DNA from: Nostoc sp. JL33
GTDB taxonomy: Bacteria; Cyanobacteriota; Cyanobacteriia; Cyanobacteriales; Nostocaceae
DNA: 58,995 bases
Direction: 5' to 3'
Assembly (NCBI RefSeq): GCF_017114985.1
Contig: NZ_JABXKP010000098.1
Span: forward strand, 1-58,995
Numbering within the stretch: the stretch's first letter is position 1; each line of letters opens with the position of its first letter. This document shows positions 28,594 through 37,855 of this stretch, in pieces. The translations under genes and the position numbers were made by a program. A model generated the notes under the pieces. That model did no database searches. It saw only the letters and a list, made by a program, of their open reading frames with translations, and was not told the DNA's origin.

Positions 28594-28673
28594 CTCTCAC
28601 GCAGAAGCACAAAGAAGATTTAGAAAACGCAGAAGGAATTCTAATCTAAAATCTAAAATTGATGGTATGAATT

Positions 28674-30800
28674 TTAAGATTGGGAGAGATTCTGCAATCT
28701 ATCTTTTGCTGCTGCCCGAACTAGCTGATTGCTATCTTGTGCCAGTTGAATAAGGATTTGTTGAGTAGCTTGAGGATTTTGAGCTATGGCTAGCCGTTCT
28801 AACCAAGAGATAGAAAGGCTTTTTTCTTGTAGTAATTCCTGGGAAATCTGGGGTTGATTTAAGGCAATAAAGCTAACTAAGGGAAATTGGGACTTGGCAT
28901 AATGATTGAGCGTCATAGCAAGGCTATCAGGATGACGTGATAGAAAATCAGGATTCAGTTTCAAATACCCTGTAGCATATTCACCACAAAGAATACGCTC
29001 TACAGCCTCTTTTGGCAAACTCGGATTCAGCATTGCTTTTTCACGCACTTGGTCTGATTTACTACCCGCCAGTTCTTCTAAAATCTCTGGTGATAGGTTA
29101 GTTTTTTGTGCAATGTGTAGCAAAACATCATAGTAATTATCTTTGCTTAGTTGTTCCAGGATACTTATTGGCGTATTCGGGTTTTGGGCTACTGCTTCAC
29201 GAACTTTTGTTTCTGGTGATTGAGCTAGTTTTTCCAAGCTGCTTACAGGGGTGTTGAGGTTTTGCGCTACACCCTCACACACCTTCACTTCAGTTGATTC
29301 AGCAAACTGTGTGAGAAAATTAGCAGGCAAATCAAAGCGTCGAGCCAGAAAAAGACGAGCCGCTTCTCCTCCATCCTGTGATAATCGCTGCAAAATGGTT
29401 TCGAGGGGACTGGTACTTTCTTCTGCTAGGATATCTAAGATACTCTCCGCTTCAGGGTAGTTATATTTTTTGCTGGACATTTGATAAGCGATCGCACTAT
29501 TTACCCATGTGTCTCTAGCTAATTGTTTAAAGAGAAGGCTTATTGGTACATTAGGATTTTTGGCAACCCCCCGACGAACTTCCCAAGATTCATCATCAGC
29601 CAACTGTTCTAAAATTCTGACTGGTGCATTGGGATTTTTAGCCACAGATTCACGCAGTCGTTCATCAACGCTTTTGGAAAATTCTAAGAGCAGTTCTGGC
29701 GGTGTATTTGGGTGTTCGCCAACAGTCCGGGGGTCTTTTTGTGCTAACTTTTCCAACACATCAGGAGGGGTTTTAGGATTCTTCCTAACCGCTTCGGCAG
29801 TATATTCTCCTTTTTGTTCTGCTATTAGCGTAGCCGCAGTCTGAGCAACATGTATATCTGTATCGTTTGCCAGTCCTTTCACCACATTTAGGGGCGTATT
29901 GGGATTTCGGGCGACCCTAATACGAACTCTTTGGTCTTGATTTGTACTCAAACTCTCCAAAACATCAGTAGGTGTATTTAAATTACGAGCAAGAGTAATT
30001 GAAGCTTGCTTTTCAGTGAACAATTTTCGTAGAGTCTCTGTGGGAGTATTGGGATTTTCGGCTACTCCTAGCCATGTCCAACCATCAGTATGGTTGGCTA
30101 GGTGTTTGAGAACATTGGGAAAGGTAGCAGGAGAATAAGCAAGCTTTCTACAGAAAAAGTCTTTGTAGCTTGAGTCTTGCACCCAATGTTCAACCATAAA
30201 TTCTGGAACAGGGCAAATCTGAGTTAGAACTGCTAAAGAACCAGTACCAGCTTGGCGAGCAGAAGGAATTATTCCTTTAATCACCTCTTTAATTCTTTGT
30301 TCGTATTTCTCTGTTAATTCTCCAGCCAGATTGATGTGTAGACGTGCAGATTCCACAACTTGAGGATGTCGGCTTTGAGTTAATCGATTTAATACACCTT
30401 TGGGAGTTTGGACATTTTTAACTAAGCCCAGTTGCACTTCCAAGTCCGCCTGATCTGCTGCTTGTTCCAAAATATATACTGGAACATTTTCCTGCTTGAG
30501 AATGCTTCGCAAGGTAGGTAAAGGAATATCTGCAACTAGATTGAGATTTTCCAAAAGCAGTAATGGAAACACAGGATTATCTAGCAATTGGGAGGGAAAT
30601 TCTGCTCCCAAACGCAACAGGACATCAACTGGAGTGTTAGGATTGCCTGCAACAGACTGACGGGTTTGTTGGTCGATAGATAATCCTAATTCGCGCAACA
30701 GTTCCGGATCAGTACTAGGGTCTGCTGCTACTAATTGTGCCTGTGTGACGTTTTTTATCAGCGCAGTGATAGAGTTATGGGGTGTAGTGATATTATCCAT
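28674..30800 (-). CDS. Leucine-rich repeat variant (LRV) protein
   Basis: About 708 residues built almost entirely from 22-25-residue helical repeats with the pattern NPNTPxxVLxxLAxxxxxxVRxxVAx, as in LRV proteins; at least fifteen copies can be counted by eye, the clearest between residues 230 and 560. Such superhelices bind proteins or nucleic acids; nothing indicates a specific ligand. The frame could extend to 30887, but the extra 29 codons run through an interspersed repeat (GGGCGGGCAAGATGCCCACC), so I start at ATG 30800 (MDNITTPHNS). It follows directly upstream of the pentapeptide-WD40 gene on the same strand, separated by the 141-bp element. Confidence 0.8.
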   Translation of the reverse strand: MDNITTPHNSITALIKNVTQAQLVAADPSTDPELLRELGLSIDQQTRQSVAGNPNTPVDVLLRLGAEFPSQLLDNPVFPLLLLENLNLVADIPLPTLRSILKQENVPVYILEQAADQADLEVQLGLVKNVQTPKGVLNRLTQSRHPQVVESARLHINLAGELTEKYEQRIKEVIKGIIPSARQAGTGSLAVLTQICPVPEFMVEHWVQDSSYKDFFCRKLAYSPATFPNVLKHLANHTDGWTWLGVAENPNTPTETLRKLFTEKQASITLARNLNTPTDVLESLSTNQDQRVRIRVARNPNTPLNVVKGLANDTDIHVAQTAATLIAEQKGEYTAEAVRKNPKTPPDVLEKLAQKDPRTVGEHPNTPPELLLEFSKSVDERLRESVAKNPNAPVRILEQLADDESWEVRRGVAKNPNVPISLLFKQLARDTWVNSAIAYQMSSKKYNYPEAESILDILAEESTSPLETILQRLSQDGGEAARLFLARRFDLPANFLTQFAESTEVKVCEGVAQNLNTPVSSLEKLAQSPETKVREAVAQNPNTPISILEQLSKDNYYDVLLHIAQKTNLSPEILEELAGSKSDQVREKAMLNPSLPKEAVERILCGEYATGYLKLNPDFLSRHPDSLAMTLNHYAKSQFPLVSFIALNQPQISQELLQEKSLSISWLERLAIAQNPQATQQILIQLAQDSNQLVRAAAKDRLQNLSQS

Positions 30801-30853
30801 TACGGGGTCTAAATTCGTGAAGTTAGTTGTTAAATATACAACTTGCATTATTA

Positions 30854-30882
30854 GGGCGGGCAAGATGCCCACCCCACAATCA
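30854..30882. repeat. Interspersed GC-rich repeat (GGGCGGGCAAGATGCCC type)
   Basis: The segment is almost identical, in inverse orientation, to the core of the 134-bp element at 44432-44565 and related to 48279-48307. It lies just upstream of the LRV start codon. Confidence 0.6.
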
Positions 30883-31018
30883 ATCATATTGAAAAAAATA
30901 TTAGTGCAAATTAAAGGCGCAACAGCTTACCTACATATCTAATAAACAAGTCAACCGAAGCGTATTGTCAGTTGACTTACTTAATACCAAAATTTGTATC
31001 GCTGAATAAATAAAACAA

Positions 31019-31702
31019 TCACAGTTTGCCAGCTAAGTTCATCAACTGTTTGAAGTTGACAAGATAAGTGATGTTGTTGGCGCTGTCAATTTTGATCCAC
31101 CCTTTCTCATGTAGCTTTTCCATGATTTTGGTGGTTTCTTCAACGCCGATTTCTGTCACCTCTGCTAAATCTTTAAAGGGAATGTTAAAAATTTCCTTCC
31201 CCAAATTTGATTCCTGACCATAACTTTCGCCTAAAGTGACTAGGGTATGGGCGAGTTTGACTGCTGGTGGTGAAGACCGCATTTGTAAGCGCACGTTAAT
31301 TTGCCGCAATCGCCGCACCATCAGTTGCAACATCCGGTGATGTAATTGCGGGTCTTTAAATAATATTTGAATAAAACGCTCTCTGGAGATACTAAGCAAC
31401 TTCACGGGTGAAAGGGCAATGACATCCGTTGAACGTGGAGATTCATCCAAAATTGCCATTTCTCCAAAAAAATCGCCACGGCCAAAAATTGCCAGAGCCA
31501 CTGAATCTTCACCCACGGTACGCCGAACTTTAACCCAACCAGAAACCACGAAGTAAACGGCGTTACCCCAGGCATCTTCCATCACAACAGCTCGCCCAGA
31601 TGGGTATTCATGTTCAATTGCAACGTTGAGCAGCCATTCCAAAGTCTGGGGAGTGGCTGTACTCATTAAGGGGAAAAGTTCACTAAAAACCTCAGTTAGC
31701 AT
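31019..31702 (-). CDS. Crp/Fnr family transcriptional regulator
   Basis: A 227-residue DNA-binding regulator. The N-terminal cyclic-nucleotide-binding fold (about 20-130) has the GDFFGEMAILDESPRSTDVIAL segment, close to the cAMP phosphate-binding cassette, so an effector nucleotide is possible. The dimer helix (about 120-150) is followed by a C-terminal winged helix (FKDLAEVTEIGVEETTKIMEKLHEKGWI, about 178-205). No cysteine cluster for an iron-sulphur centre is present, which argues against Fnr. It lies 280 bp downstream of patU in the same direction. Which cyanobacterial Crp paralogue it is cannot be settled by eye. Confidence 0.85.
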   Translation of the reverse strand: MLTEVFSELFPLMSTATPQTLEWLLNVAIEHEYPSGRAVVMEDAWGNAVYFVVSGWVKVRRTVGEDSVALAIFGRGDFFGEMAILDESPRSTDVIALSPVKLLSISRERFIQILFKDPQLHHRMLQLMVRRLRQINVRLQMRSSPPAVKLAHTLVTLGESYGQESNLGKEIFNIPFKDLAEVTEIGVEETTKIMEKLHEKGWIKIDSANNITYLVNFKQLMNLAGKL

Positions 31703-31982
31703 GAAATATTTGCAACAAATGGATTCAAGAGTGGGAAACTAACTTTGCTACTATAAGTTTGTTTAAACCGTAATCTTACTCAGATTGCGATCGCAAAATT
31801 TGTATTTATTTGAGATGAACCTAATCAGGTTGATTAGTCTAGGGTTCGATTACAACATAACAATTATGTATGCGATCGAAATCAGCGTTTTCACTGACAG
31901 ACCTAAGCAATTCAAAATGAAAAAACACAATCTTAGCCAGCGTTTTGGCAATTACTAATATGCAAGTTGAATACATGTTAGC

Positions 31983-33218
31983 TTATGATTTGCTGTTTGT
32001 TGGGGGATTGCTTTCCAGTACCAGTATTTTGATCTGTTGGTCTAAATTTTTCACTAATTGATTCAGGGCTACCATTGCCTCTGATTGCTGGGAGTCAAGG
32101 CTGGAATTCAGTAAAAACCGTTCTTGTAGTTCATGCAACTTGAAGCTTAGTTGCTGAGAAATTCCTAAGGCATCGCGGCTCAAACGCGCCAACTGTTGTT
32201 GTTGATAGAACTTTAATGCTGCTCCCCGCAATACTTGGAGTGTTGCCTCTTCGCCGTAGATTCCCGGTATGACTCGCAAGCGTAATAACAAGCGGTTTTT
32301 TTGATATACGTATTCCTTCTCGACCTGTTTTGGTTCTCCAACTGTGGTCAGAGGCAGGGAGGCAAAGCGCTTTAATTCATTAAGTACTCCTTGGAAAACC
32401 GAGAGGGGCAGTTTGTCTAATACAGACTGCAAGACTCCATTATCACTCCACAGTATCCTGCCTTCGTAAGCTTGTCTTTCTAAGTACAGCCGACCAATTC
32501 CCCCAGCCAGAATTCGCCCTAGTAATTCTTCTAGTAATTTCTTGGGTGGTAGTGTTGGCAACACCTCAATCGGACTAAATAATTCGGGAAGTTGTGTAGA
32601 CAAAATAGGTAAATTGTTTGGTGCTGCTTGGGAAGTCTCGCCCTCTTGACCTGTGGAAATAGGGGTGACGAATGTCGTAGTTTGAGATAATTTATCTAGC
32701 TCTGGGATAGGAGGCAAGTCTACGCGCTGCCAAGAATGTTGACGCTTTTGTGCCTGAAACACCATCGATATTGGTTGGTGATTTGATTTTGAGTCGGCAT
32801 CTAGAGAGGGAGTAGATGTGTCAGCAATACTAGCTGCGCTATTTGTTGGGCGATACACAAGTTTTGCATCTAGCTGAGATGTATTCTTATAGTTGAGGTA
32901 GGCTGACAGTATTCTGCGGTGAGCGTCGGCTGCGATCGCCTGAGTTATCGTTGTGCAATTGATATAAGATAAGATGCGACCAACGTAATCTAGTGCCTCG
33001 CTATCTTGTAGATGAACCATACCTAGCAACAGGTTGTTGTCTTCTAATTCAAAAGGCAAAATTTGGTGGTAGAGGCAAGCTTCAAAAGACAAAGGACTAT
33101 CAATCAGCTGGAATATTTGCTTGCGAATGTCTACTCGCTCCCAGTGGCTTTGTGTAGCAGTTAGCACTTGCTTTCTATTTCCTGCTGTATCTGTTAGTTT
33201 GCCCTTTGAAGACAACAT
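31983..33218 (-). CDS. patU: PatU-like heterocyst pattern protein (PilB N-domain fold, no ATPase site)
   Basis: The gene follows hetZ on the same strand. In Anabaena PCC 7120 the corresponding place holds patU5-patU3, reported to affect heterocyst patterning and thought to be a split patU; here the 411-residue frame is intact. The N terminus (about 27-100, QIFQLIDSPLSFEACLYHQILPFELEDNNLL) resembles the MshEN/GspE N-domain and residues about 222-350 the next PilB subdomain (LLEELLGRILAGGIGRLYLE). No Walker A or B motif exists, so it cannot be a PilB-type motor. A Ser/Thr/Gln-rich linker separates the two parts. The name rests on gene order and domain look; pilus-related function is the alternative. 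Confidence 0.7.
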   Translation of the reverse strand: MLSSKGKLTDTAGNRKQVLTATQSHWERVDIRKQIFQLIDSPLSFEACLYHQILPFELEDNNLLLGMVHLQDSEALDYVGRILSYINCTTITQAIAADAHRRILSAYLNYKNTSQLDAKLVYRPTNSAASIADTSTPSLDADSKSNHQPISMVFQAQKRQHSWQRVDLPPIPELDKLSQTTTFVTPISTGQEGETSQAAPNNLPILSTQLPELFSPIEVLPTLPPKKLLEELLGRILAGGIGRLYLERQAYEGRILWSDNGVLQSVLDKLPLSVFQGVLNELKRFASLPLTTVGEPKQVEKEYVYQKNRLLLRLRVIPGIYGEEATLQVLRGAALKFYQQQQLARLSRDALGISQQLSFKLHELQERFLLNSSLDSQQSEAMVALNQLVKNLDQQIKILVLESNPPTNSKS

Positions 33219-33462
33219 AGGTTTGATTTGCTTGGTGTTTGCTTGTATACTATCTTTCCTCTAATTTAGGAAATCAAGATCCTTTGTTAAATTCTTAAAA
33301 ATTAAATTATCTATACATAAAATAATGAATTTTGGATTATAGTTCAGTGAAAATACTGAGTTAGGGATGAGGGGGATGAAGAGGCAGAGGGGAAGAACTT
33401 GTATCTTCTCCATCTCCTACTCTTCCCCACGATCTCAGTAAATTAACTAGATACCTTACAGC

Positions 33463-34650
33463 TTACTCCTGGGTTCTTAAAGCTTGGGCTGCAAGATAGA
33501 CTTTTGTCCATTCGCCTAGCACTTGATGGGTTTTGAGTTTTAAGTGTTGAGCTATTGCTTCTATTGAGTTACCTGTTCTTTGTAAATTTACGATCTGCCG
33601 CCCCAGAGGAGTCAATTGTTCATCAAGTTGCTGCCATTGGTTTTGTGTTAATCCCAAGTTATGTTCTTGCAAGGAAATTGAGAGCCAACTGTCTACAAGT
33701 TCTGGTTTTCCTTTCAGGGCAAAAACACGTACAGCGTGGTAACTAATTTTTTCTCGCAGACGGTATACTTCCTTAGTCTGCTTATTCAGTCTCTGGGCAA
33801 TCTCTTCCTGGGACTTACCTTGCAGATACAGCCGTAGCCATTCCACTGCGTCTGTTCCCAGATTTTCTTGTAAATAATTTTCAAATTCTTTTTGTACTGA
33901 CTGGCGCAGTGCTTGTTGTTCCTCTAGTTGTTGTGCTTCTTGATATTCTGCGATCGCCTGACTATCGACTAAGTTAACTCGATTATCACTGTCGTCTGTG
34001 AGAAATTCTTCCGACACCAGTCTAATCAAGTCACGGACTGGCACTTGGGTTAAGCCACCGCGCTGAGTGCGACGCAAGTAATTCACAAATCGGTAAGCTA
34101 ATAGGGGTTGATTGCGTACTGGTCGCAGAGAATATTCTTCTACACTGGCAAATAGTAGAGCATCCCTTAATCGTCGATCGGTTGTATATTTGGCAATATC
34201 AGCCATTTGCTGTTGCATGTGGCTATCGCTTTGCAGTAATTCTTGGAGTACTTCTTGTAACACATCCATCACACTGCGCTGGCGATCGCGGCTAAGGGCT
34301 ACCCAAGTCTGAATCTTATTCCGTAATGTTACTAAACTCCCCAGTCGCATTATCAAGTTGCGATAAGCACGTTCTCGCCCTAGCCCTAAGTAGCGTTGAC
34401 GTAAAATTCTCCAGCGATATTCCATCGCTTGCTTGGCAATATCGAATTCCTTAGCGTTAAACAGATCAAACCGTTTTGAGTCAGATCCAAATAGCCAGAG
34501 AATAATACTTTGCCTAGCAGCTTCATTTTGGTCTGGACATTCCGCAGCCAAGCGCTTTCGCCAATCTAGAGCCAGTTGTTCTACATCCTTTGTCATAGTG
34601 AGATTGCGTTCCTCGAAACTCAATTTTGAAGTTTGCATCACAACCCCCAT
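33463..34650 (-). CDS. hetZ: Heterocyst differentiation protein HetZ
   Basis: HetZ is a conserved early regulator of heterocyst differentiation, acting with or downstream of HetR. The 395-residue product has the family's look: charged N terminus (LALDWRKRLAAECPDQNEAARQ split around residue 26), IILWLFGSD, a long helical middle and two helix-turn-helix-like C-terminal segments (EEIAQRLNKQTKEVYRLREK near 290 and SIEAIAQHLKLKTHQVLGEW near 370). Length agrees with the roughly 400-residue family. ATG 34650 is chosen because AGGTGGG precedes it by 5 bases; GTG 34659 and ATG 34638 are alternatives. A 1-kb non-coding region lies upstream, fitting complex regulation. Confidence 0.82.
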   Translation of the reverse strand: MGVVMQTSKLSFEERNLTMTKDVEQLALDWRKRLAAECPDQNEAARQSIILWLFGSDSKRFDLFNAKEFDIAKQAMEYRWRILRQRYLGLGRERAYRNLIMRLGSLVTLRNKIQTWVALSRDRQRSVMDVLQEVLQELLQSDSHMQQQMADIAKYTTDRRLRDALLFASVEEYSLRPVRNQPLLAYRFVNYLRRTQRGGLTQVPVRDLIRLVSEEFLTDDSDNRVNLVDSQAIAEYQEAQQLEEQQALRQSVQKEFENYLQENLGTDAVEWLRLYLQGKSQEEIAQRLNKQTKEVYRLREKISYHAVRVFALKGKPELVDSWLSISLQEHNLGLTQNQWQQLDEQLTPLGRQIVNLQRTGNSIEAIAQHLKLKTHQVLGEWTKVYLAAQALRTQE

Positions 34651-35702
34651 TCGTCCCACCTAATTGTTTAACTGGCAACTTCCGCGGATTTCATGAGTTT
34701 CATGAAAATAGCTCAGTGATTCCACTTTTATTACGTCTTAATTCACTAGAATTATGCAGAAATTTCTATATTGATGTTTTGCTGAGAATTTCCAAATGCC
34801 CTAAACCCATACCTATGAAGCTTTTGGGGCTATTTCTTAATTTAACCTTTTTGTAAAGTTATGTTTTCTAACTGAGATAGAAATCTGCCTAGAGTCGTGG
34901 GGATACACCTTTGCACGAGATGGGTTGAGGAAATCTGAACATTTTGTAACCGAGCCGAGGAATGAATATAATTTAACTCAATATTCAGACGTTATTTCAG
35001 CCGTATAAGTTTCAAGGCTCTACAAGCCCTTACGTAGAAAAATACTTAGTTAAATCTCAATACGCTTGCTGTTAGTGATATTTTCCCCCGGAAGATTCCC
35101 CCAACCCACGCCACCCGCTCATGGGGCAGCCCTGCCGTGGACGGGTTCCCCAGAATAAAGTAAGTGCGTGGAAACCCCCAGAATCATATTAAGTTAAACT
35201 TCGTAATATATTTTTAGTTTATTAAGCGTATATACGTAAATTAGCGTTTAAGAGAATGTTTGGTAAGCCCTTATATAAAACCTTAAATAAATTCTTGGAT
35301 AAATACTATCGCTATAGCGTGGAATCAGACGCAGTATGCCAGATGGCGATGTCTACTTTAAGGGGCTACGCTTACGCTATTCTGGATAGTAGGGATTGAT
35401 AGGTAAATTTATCGTTTCTAAACTAGCTTCACCGACAACTGTGCCTCTACCATTGGCAAGTTATTCTTAAAAGTTTTACATTTCTAAAAATGAATAGTCA
35501 ACAGTCAATATTAATTTTGACTATTGACTTTGACTGTTGCTTTCCCTCTGCTTCAAAATCAACTTATGCAAAATATAAAAACAGAAAAGTTTGCAACCCT
35601 CAAAACATTTAATGGTCAGAAGCCTTACAACAGACTTCTCTTTAAATTCATTTATGGAGATTCTTCGTTTGGAATTTTGAATTCTCCCGCAGGGGGTTGA
35701 CT
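34651..35702. other. 1-kb region upstream of hetZ
   Basis: No credible gene is seen. Contents: an AT-rich stretch next to hetZ; a GC-rich island at about 35084-35160 with several CCCC and GGGG tracts (CCCCCGGAAG, CATGGGGCAG, GGGTTCCCC); a repeat fragment GGGGCTACGCTTACGCTATT near 35361; and an inverted repeat at about 35488-35536 made of GTCAACAGTCAATA and TGACTATTGACTTTGACTG. No perfect HetR palindrome (GGGG then TCTAA then CCCC) or GTA-N8-TAC NtcA site was found by eye. The promoter of hetZ must lie here. Confidence 0.5.
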
Positions 35703-36053
35703 CTATAGACCATTCGATGATCTAACAATGGGATTTTCTACAGATTCTCGATACCCTTGGACTTGTTCTGTGTAAGCAATTGGCAGAACAGCTTCAACGT
35801 TTTCATGGGGACGAGCAATAATCACCCAGGATTCTAGGGTACCGCCATAAACATTTTCTGCGGCTTCAATACCAGCAGCCATAGCGGCTTTTACTTCAGA
35901 AACATCACCACGAATATTAACTGTAAAGCGAGCACTACCTACTCTGATATAACCAACCAGGGTGACTCGACCAGCTTTTACCATAGCATCTGCTGCTGCT
36001 AGCACCGCAGGAAAACCTTTGGTTTCAAGTGCTCCAATTGCCTGTAATGACAT
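35703..36053 (-). CDS. ccmK4: Carboxysome shell protein CcmK4
   Basis: A hexamer-forming bacterial microcompartment shell protein of the beta-carboxysome. The 116 residues match the single-BMC fold: AIGALETKGFPAVLAAADAMVKAG, then GYIRVGSARFTVNIRGDVSEV, in which the RVGS segment forms the central pore loop, then WVIIARPHENVEAVLPI. The RxGS pore and C-terminal tail (YRESVENPIVRSSNGL) fit CcmK4 rather than CcmK2 (KIGS). AGGAG lies 8 bases before the ATG. It follows ccmK3 by 82 bp on the same strand; this satellite pair is characteristic of beta-cyanobacteria. CcmK4 content is thought to tune shell permeability. Confidence 0.92.
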   Translation of the reverse strand: MSLQAIGALETKGFPAVLAAADAMVKAGRVTLVGYIRVGSARFTVNIRGDVSEVKAAMAAGIEAAENVYGGTLESWVIIARPHENVEAVLPIAYTEQVQGYRESVENPIVRSSNGL

Positions 36054-36135
36054 TATTAATCTCCTGTATGAATAAACATGGGGGGTACAAATTAGTTGTA
36101 CGAAGCTTCGCTACAGATTTTAATAGCAAAATTCG

Positions 36136-36447
36136 TTAGAACATGCGGTAAGGTTCTGATGCTTCAGTGAAATGGATTGGTAATATAGTTTCTACATTTT
36201 CCGGGGGATTGGGAACGATGTAGTACGTGATTACTGTACCAACCTTTACTTGCTCTCCAGCAGCGATTCCGGCTTCAACAGCTCTATTTACCTCAGAAAC
36301 GTGTCCCCGGACAGCGACTAACAAGCGAGCGCTTTCCGCTTGACCATAATACACAATTGTGACTGCGGCAGCTTTGACCATTGCATCTGCTGCTGCTAAG
36401 ACACTAGGAAAACCTAAAGTTTCAATTACGCCAACGGCCATTGGCAT
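36136..36447 (-). CDS. ccmK3: Carboxysome shell protein CcmK3
   Basis: A 103-residue BMC-domain shell protein. It keeps the fold (AVGVIETLGFPSVLAAADAMVKAA, VRGHVSEVNRAVEAGIAAGE, YIVPNPPENVETILPI) but the pore loop reads YYGQAESARL in place of the usual (K/R)xGS, and it has no long C-terminal tail. These are known traits of CcmK3, which does not assemble alone and joins CcmK4 in mixed hexamers. AGGAG is 8 bases before the ATG. First gene of the ccmK3-ccmK4 unit; a block of 22-bp tandem repeats lies upstream. Confidence 0.92.
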   Translation of the reverse strand: MPMAVGVIETLGFPSVLAAADAMVKAAAVTIVYYGQAESARLLVAVRGHVSEVNRAVEAGIAAGEQVKVGTVITYYIVPNPPENVETILPIHFTEASEPYRMF

Positions 36448-36794
36448 GGCATTAGCTCCTGGATTAAGGGATAGGCGATATTAATTGTACGTGGCTTTAG
36501 TCCCAATTGTGACATTTTGCTAAACTTTCTTTGATGCCATAATTTTTAGGGGAGTGGGAAGAGACGCGATTAATCGTGGGAAGAGACGCGATTAATCGTG
36601 GGAAGAGACGCGATTAATCGCGTCTGTACAATTAGGTGTTGGGAGTTGGGAGTGGGGAGTTAGAATGTTTTGATAGTCGCTGGACTATGTTTTATATATT
36701 AAAATTAATACTTTAGGGTGTTAGTTTGTGTAATTTTGTTGTTTAAGAAAATCAGCGATGCCTGGAAGCAAGCTAGTACGATAAACTGAAATTT
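36448..36794. other. Intergenic region between ccmK3 and the hydrolase gene
   Basis: About 350 bp between divergent genes. It contains the 22-bp tandem repeat described separately and a short GGGGAGT-type heptamer block (about 36636-36661). No coding frame is seen. The promoter of ccmK3 is probably in the first 100 bp. Confidence 0.5.
36554..36627. repeat. Three tandem 22-bp repeats ending in a perfect palindrome
   Basis: Units starting GTGGGAAGAGACGCGATTAA begin at 36554, 36576 and 36598. The last unit runs into GACGCGATTAATCGCGTC, an 18-bp perfect palindrome. The palindromic core is a frequent interspersed sequence in Nostocales. Confidence 0.85.
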
Positions 36795-37679
36795 ATGTTT
36801 CCGAATTTTCTTCCTACATCTGTTGGGCAACTGACAGAATCTGCCTCGATCGCACTAGCTCAAAGTATTCAAACAACTGCGCTCGCTACTCCTTTAATTA
36901 ATCAACCACTTACCACAACTTATGTCAAGCAAGGGAGTGGTGGAACTCCTATTTTATTAATTCACGGCTTTGATAGTTCTGTATTAGAATTTCGGCGGCT
37001 TTTGCCACTACTGTCTGGAGATAATGAAACGTGGGCTGTGGATTTGTTGGGTTTTGGGTTTACAGATAGACTCTCAGGAATTGCCTATAGCCCAACTGCG
37101 ATTAAAACCCATCTTTATTATTTCTGGAAAAGCCTGATTAACCAACCTATAATTTTGGTGGGCGCTTCGATGGGGGGTGCGACGGCAATTGATTTTACGC
37201 TGACTTACCCGGAAGCAGTAAAAAAGCTGGTGTTAATTGATAGTGCTGGGTTGGCGGGTGGTTCCCCATTAACTAAATTAATGTTTCCCCCCTTGGATTA
37301 TTTAGCAACTCAATTTTTGAGTAATCTGAAAGTGCGCGATCGGGTTTCCCGCATTGGATATAAAAATCAAAGTCTTGCCTCTGTCGATGCGCTATGTTGT
37401 GGTGCATTACATCTACAAATGCCGAGTTGGAATCAAGCTTTGATTGCTTTCACTAAAAGTGGTGGTTACAGTGCCTTTAGATTTAAAAAAATATCACAAA
37501 TTGTGCAACAGACGCTAATTTTATGGGGTGATTCCGATAAAATTTTGGGGACTGGAGATGCCATGAGGTTTAAAAGAGCAATTCCACACAGTACCCTTGT
37601 CTGGATTCAAGATTGTGGCCATCTTCCACATCTGGAACAACCACAAATTACCGCACAGCATATTTTAAGCTTTCGATAA
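36795..37679 (+). CDS. Alpha/beta hydrolase
   Basis: A 294-residue hydrolase with an intact triad: oxyanion HGFDSS (about residue 57), nucleophile Ser125 in GASMGG, acid in WGDSDKILG (about 250) and His in DCGHLPHLEQP (about 278). It resembles esterases and the hydrolases of the MhpC/haloalkane-like branch; the substrate cannot be read from sequence. The first 35 residues are hydrophobic-polar but not a convincing signal peptide. It stands between ccmK3 and the mcdAB pair, divergent from the former and convergent with the latter; a link to the carboxysome is not implied. Confidence 0.85.
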   Translation: MFPNFLPTSVGQLTESASIALAQSIQTTALATPLINQPLTTTYVKQGSGGTPILLIHGFDSSVLEFRRLLPLLSGDNETWAVDLLGFGFTDRLSGIAYSPTAIKTHLYYFWKSLINQPIILVGASMGGATAIDFTLTYPEAVKKLVLIDSAGLAGGSPLTKLMFPPLDYLATQFLSNLKVRDRVSRIGYKNQSLASVDALCCGALHLQMPSWNQALIAFTKSGGYSAFRFKKISQIVQQTLILWGDSDKILGTGDAMRFKRAIPHSTLVWIQDCGHLPHLEQPQITAQHILSFR

Positions 37680-37795
37680 TTGTAGTTGAAATCCAAGAAA
37701 TCTGATGCATCTTTTGCACTTTATTGGATGTATTTGGGGAGAACGTCTGAAAAAAATACTTTAGTATACTGTGGCGTCAGTTTGCCTACCTTTTA

Positions 37796-37817
37796 ACAAG
37801 GGGCTTAAGCCCCTTGT
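37796..37817. terminator. Perfect 22-bp palindrome between convergent genes
   Basis: ACAAGGGGCTT is followed at once by its reverse complement. It lies between the stops of the hydrolase gene (+) and mcdB (-) and could serve both directions as a terminator, although T-runs are weak. The sequence is also a widespread cyanobacterial repeat. Confidence 0.45.
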
Positions 37818-37855
37818 CTGGTTAATCCTAGCTAGCGGGATTTGCGCCAAGCTGA

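Noticed and set aside
30801..30887. N-terminal extension of the LRV protein
   Set aside because: The extra codons lie in an interspersed repeat and precede a better start (MDNITTPHNS).
31840..31870. tRNA T-arm-like GGGTTCGATTAC
   Set aside because: No matching acceptor, D or anticodon stems could be folded around it.
31983..33218. PilB/GspE pilus motor ATPase
   Set aside because: Only N-terminal subdomains are similar; there is no Walker A, Walker B, Asp box or His box.
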